Below are positions 5,563 through 6,348 of a DNA stretch of 6,348 nucleotides, piece after piece (positions within the stretch are counted from its first letter, which is position 1; every line of letters starts with the position of its first letter). The position numbers and the translations under genes are program-made. Location of the stretch: the NCBI GenBank assembly GCA_964449305.1, contig CAYUYM010000196.1:1-6348 (forward strand), read 5' to 3'. The notes below the pieces were generated by a model. That model was not told the origin of the DNA and did no database searches. It was given only the letters and a program-made list of their open reading frames with translations. The DNA comes from CAYUYM01 sp964449305 (GTDB lineage: Bacteria > Bacteroidota > Ignavibacteria > SZUA-365 > CAYQST01).

Positions 5563-6348
5563 TCAGCTTTCGATGAGAGGGATGAGGACCTGAATCTCCA
5601 CGCCTGCTTCCGTGTTCATGATGCTGATCTGACCATTCAGAAGCTCGATGAGCAGGCGGGCAAAGGCGATCTCGTAGGATTCGTCGCTTTGAAGGTACGT
5701 GGCGTGGTCCGTTGCGTCCATCACCGTGGTGAAGATGTCCGGGATGGCAGGCATGCCCTTGAAAAGGAAGCGGAAGGTCGCGACCTCCGTTTCCGTGTCG
5801 ATGACGACATCGGTGCGGACCGCTTCCCCGGGATGATGCCGGAGCATGCGGCCGACGATGGAGGCGATGGAGGAGCTGAATCGATCCGGATCGATGTTGA
5901 CCTGCCATGGGCCCGTCGGCGCTGCGGAGCGCTCCAGCAATCCGGCGGTGCGGGATGCAACCTCGTCCCCGACCTGCTGAAACAGGGTGGTGATGGATGC
6001 CGGTTTCGGTGCGAAGGCAATGTCGGAAATCCTGACGAAGGACATTTCCATGATGTGCTTGGGAATGTCCATGAGCGCTTCCGCGGAATCCCGTGCCGTG
6101 GAGAGGAACTCGATCTGATCATCACGCGTGAGGGCGTCGTCGGTGATCACGAGGTCCAGGAAGCCGAGGATGCCGGTCATCTCCGTGCGAAGACTCATGC
6201 TCTGGTCACGAACGAACTTTTCGCGCGTGTGGTTTTCCCGGTCGGCGATGAGGCCGGCCAGATCGAGCTGCTGGTTCTTGGCGCGGATAGCATCATCGAA
6301 ACGACGCTTGGCCGTGATGTTGCGTCCGATGAGGTAAATGAGCCGATC
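5563..6348 (-). CDS. PAS/histidine-kinase-like protein, apparently a pseudokinase (partial, N-terminus beyond right edge)
   Basis: Reading on the minus strand from the window edge, 261 residues end at a TGA at 5563-5565. The first ~20 (IYLIGRNITAKRRFDDAIRA) resemble the end of a PAS/PAC domain. A polar, probably coiled-coil linker (about 21-45) follows. The dimerisation region then aligns well with HisKA: KFVRDQSMSLRTEMTGILGF against the usual EFL..MSHELRTPLNGILGF. The phospho-acceptor His is therefore Met (codon 6196-6198), and the conserved Glu and Pro are also lost. The last ~115 residues follow the HATPase_c pattern in outline (start VNIDPDRF, end VEIQVLIPL). However, the N box, the G1 Asp motif and the G2 GLGL motif are not recognisable. 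It may sense a signal and act by protein contact rather than phosphotransfer. An ATG at the Met codon should not be taken as the gene start, since the frame stays open with coherent domain sequence upstream. It is convergent to the ATP synthase operon, so no functional link is implied. Confidence 0.75.
   Translation of the reverse strand, partial: DRLIYLIGRNITAKRRFDDAIRAKNQQLDLAGLIADRENHTREKFVRDQSMSLRTEMTGILGFLDLVITDDALTRDDQIEFLSTARDSAEALMDIPKHIMEMSFVRISDIAFAPKPASITTLFQQVGDEVASRTAGLLERSAAPTGPWQVNIDPDRFSSSIASIVGRMLRHHPGEAVRTDVVIDTETEVATFRFLFKGMPAIPDIFTTVMDATDHATYLQSDESYEIAFARLLIELLNGQISIMNTEAGVEIQVLIPLIES

Noticed and set aside
1..6348. CRISPR arrays, tRNA or rRNA genes, insertion sequences or defence genes
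   Set aside because: No direct-repeat arrays, cloverleaf-like segments, transposase motifs or terminal inverted repeats were seen; almost all the window is explained by the genes listed.

Overview
The window holds most of an F-type (F1Fo) ATP synthase operon on the + strand. A convergent minus-strand gene, cut by the right edge, encodes a sensor-kinase-like protein. The + strand order is: the tail of a short membrane protein (probably AtpZ), an AtpI-like membrane protein, atpB (a), atpE (c), atpF (b), atpH (delta), atpA (alpha) and atpG (gamma). Spacers are 57 bases or less, and atpG overlaps atpA by 8 bases, so one polycistronic transcript starting left of the window is the simplest reading.

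Organism: the DNA is moderately GC-rich and the genes are typically bacterial. Three traits together suggest the Bacteroidota/Chlorobiota/Ignavibacteria-Kapabacteria (FCB) group. AtpB has a cleavable-looking signal peptide and a long His-containing extracytoplasmic N-terminus. An AtpZ/AtpI-like pair precedes atpB. The cluster ends at atpG, with beta and epsilon (atpD, atpC) not following. This placement is inferred from family knowledge, not from a search.

Layout: 1-95 is the AtpZ-like tail; 126-557 the AtpI-like protein; 584-1609 atpB; 1667-1894 atpE with a strong ribosome binding site; 1935-2429 atpF; 2441-2986 atpH; 3017-4588 atpA; 4581-5483 atpG. A perfect 11-bp stem-loop at 5514-5539 ends the operon and can also terminate the convergent gene. 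From 5563 to the right edge, on the minus strand, lies the C-terminal part of a PAS/histidine-kinase-like protein.

How the genes work together: a, b and the c ring form the membrane proton turbine, gamma is the rotor shaft, delta and b the stator, and alpha with the missing beta the catalytic head. The c subunit has the proton-type pattern around Glu58 and lacks the sodium-ligand residues.

Most of the window is ordinary housekeeping DNA and no new multi-gene system is visible. Two things merit a second look. The minus-strand protein keeps the histidine-kinase fold pattern but has Met at the phospho-acceptor position and lacks recognisable N, G1 and G2 boxes, so it looks like a pseudokinase. 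Subunit a appears to have Gly and Lys at the two half-channel positions that in most relatives include a carboxylate.
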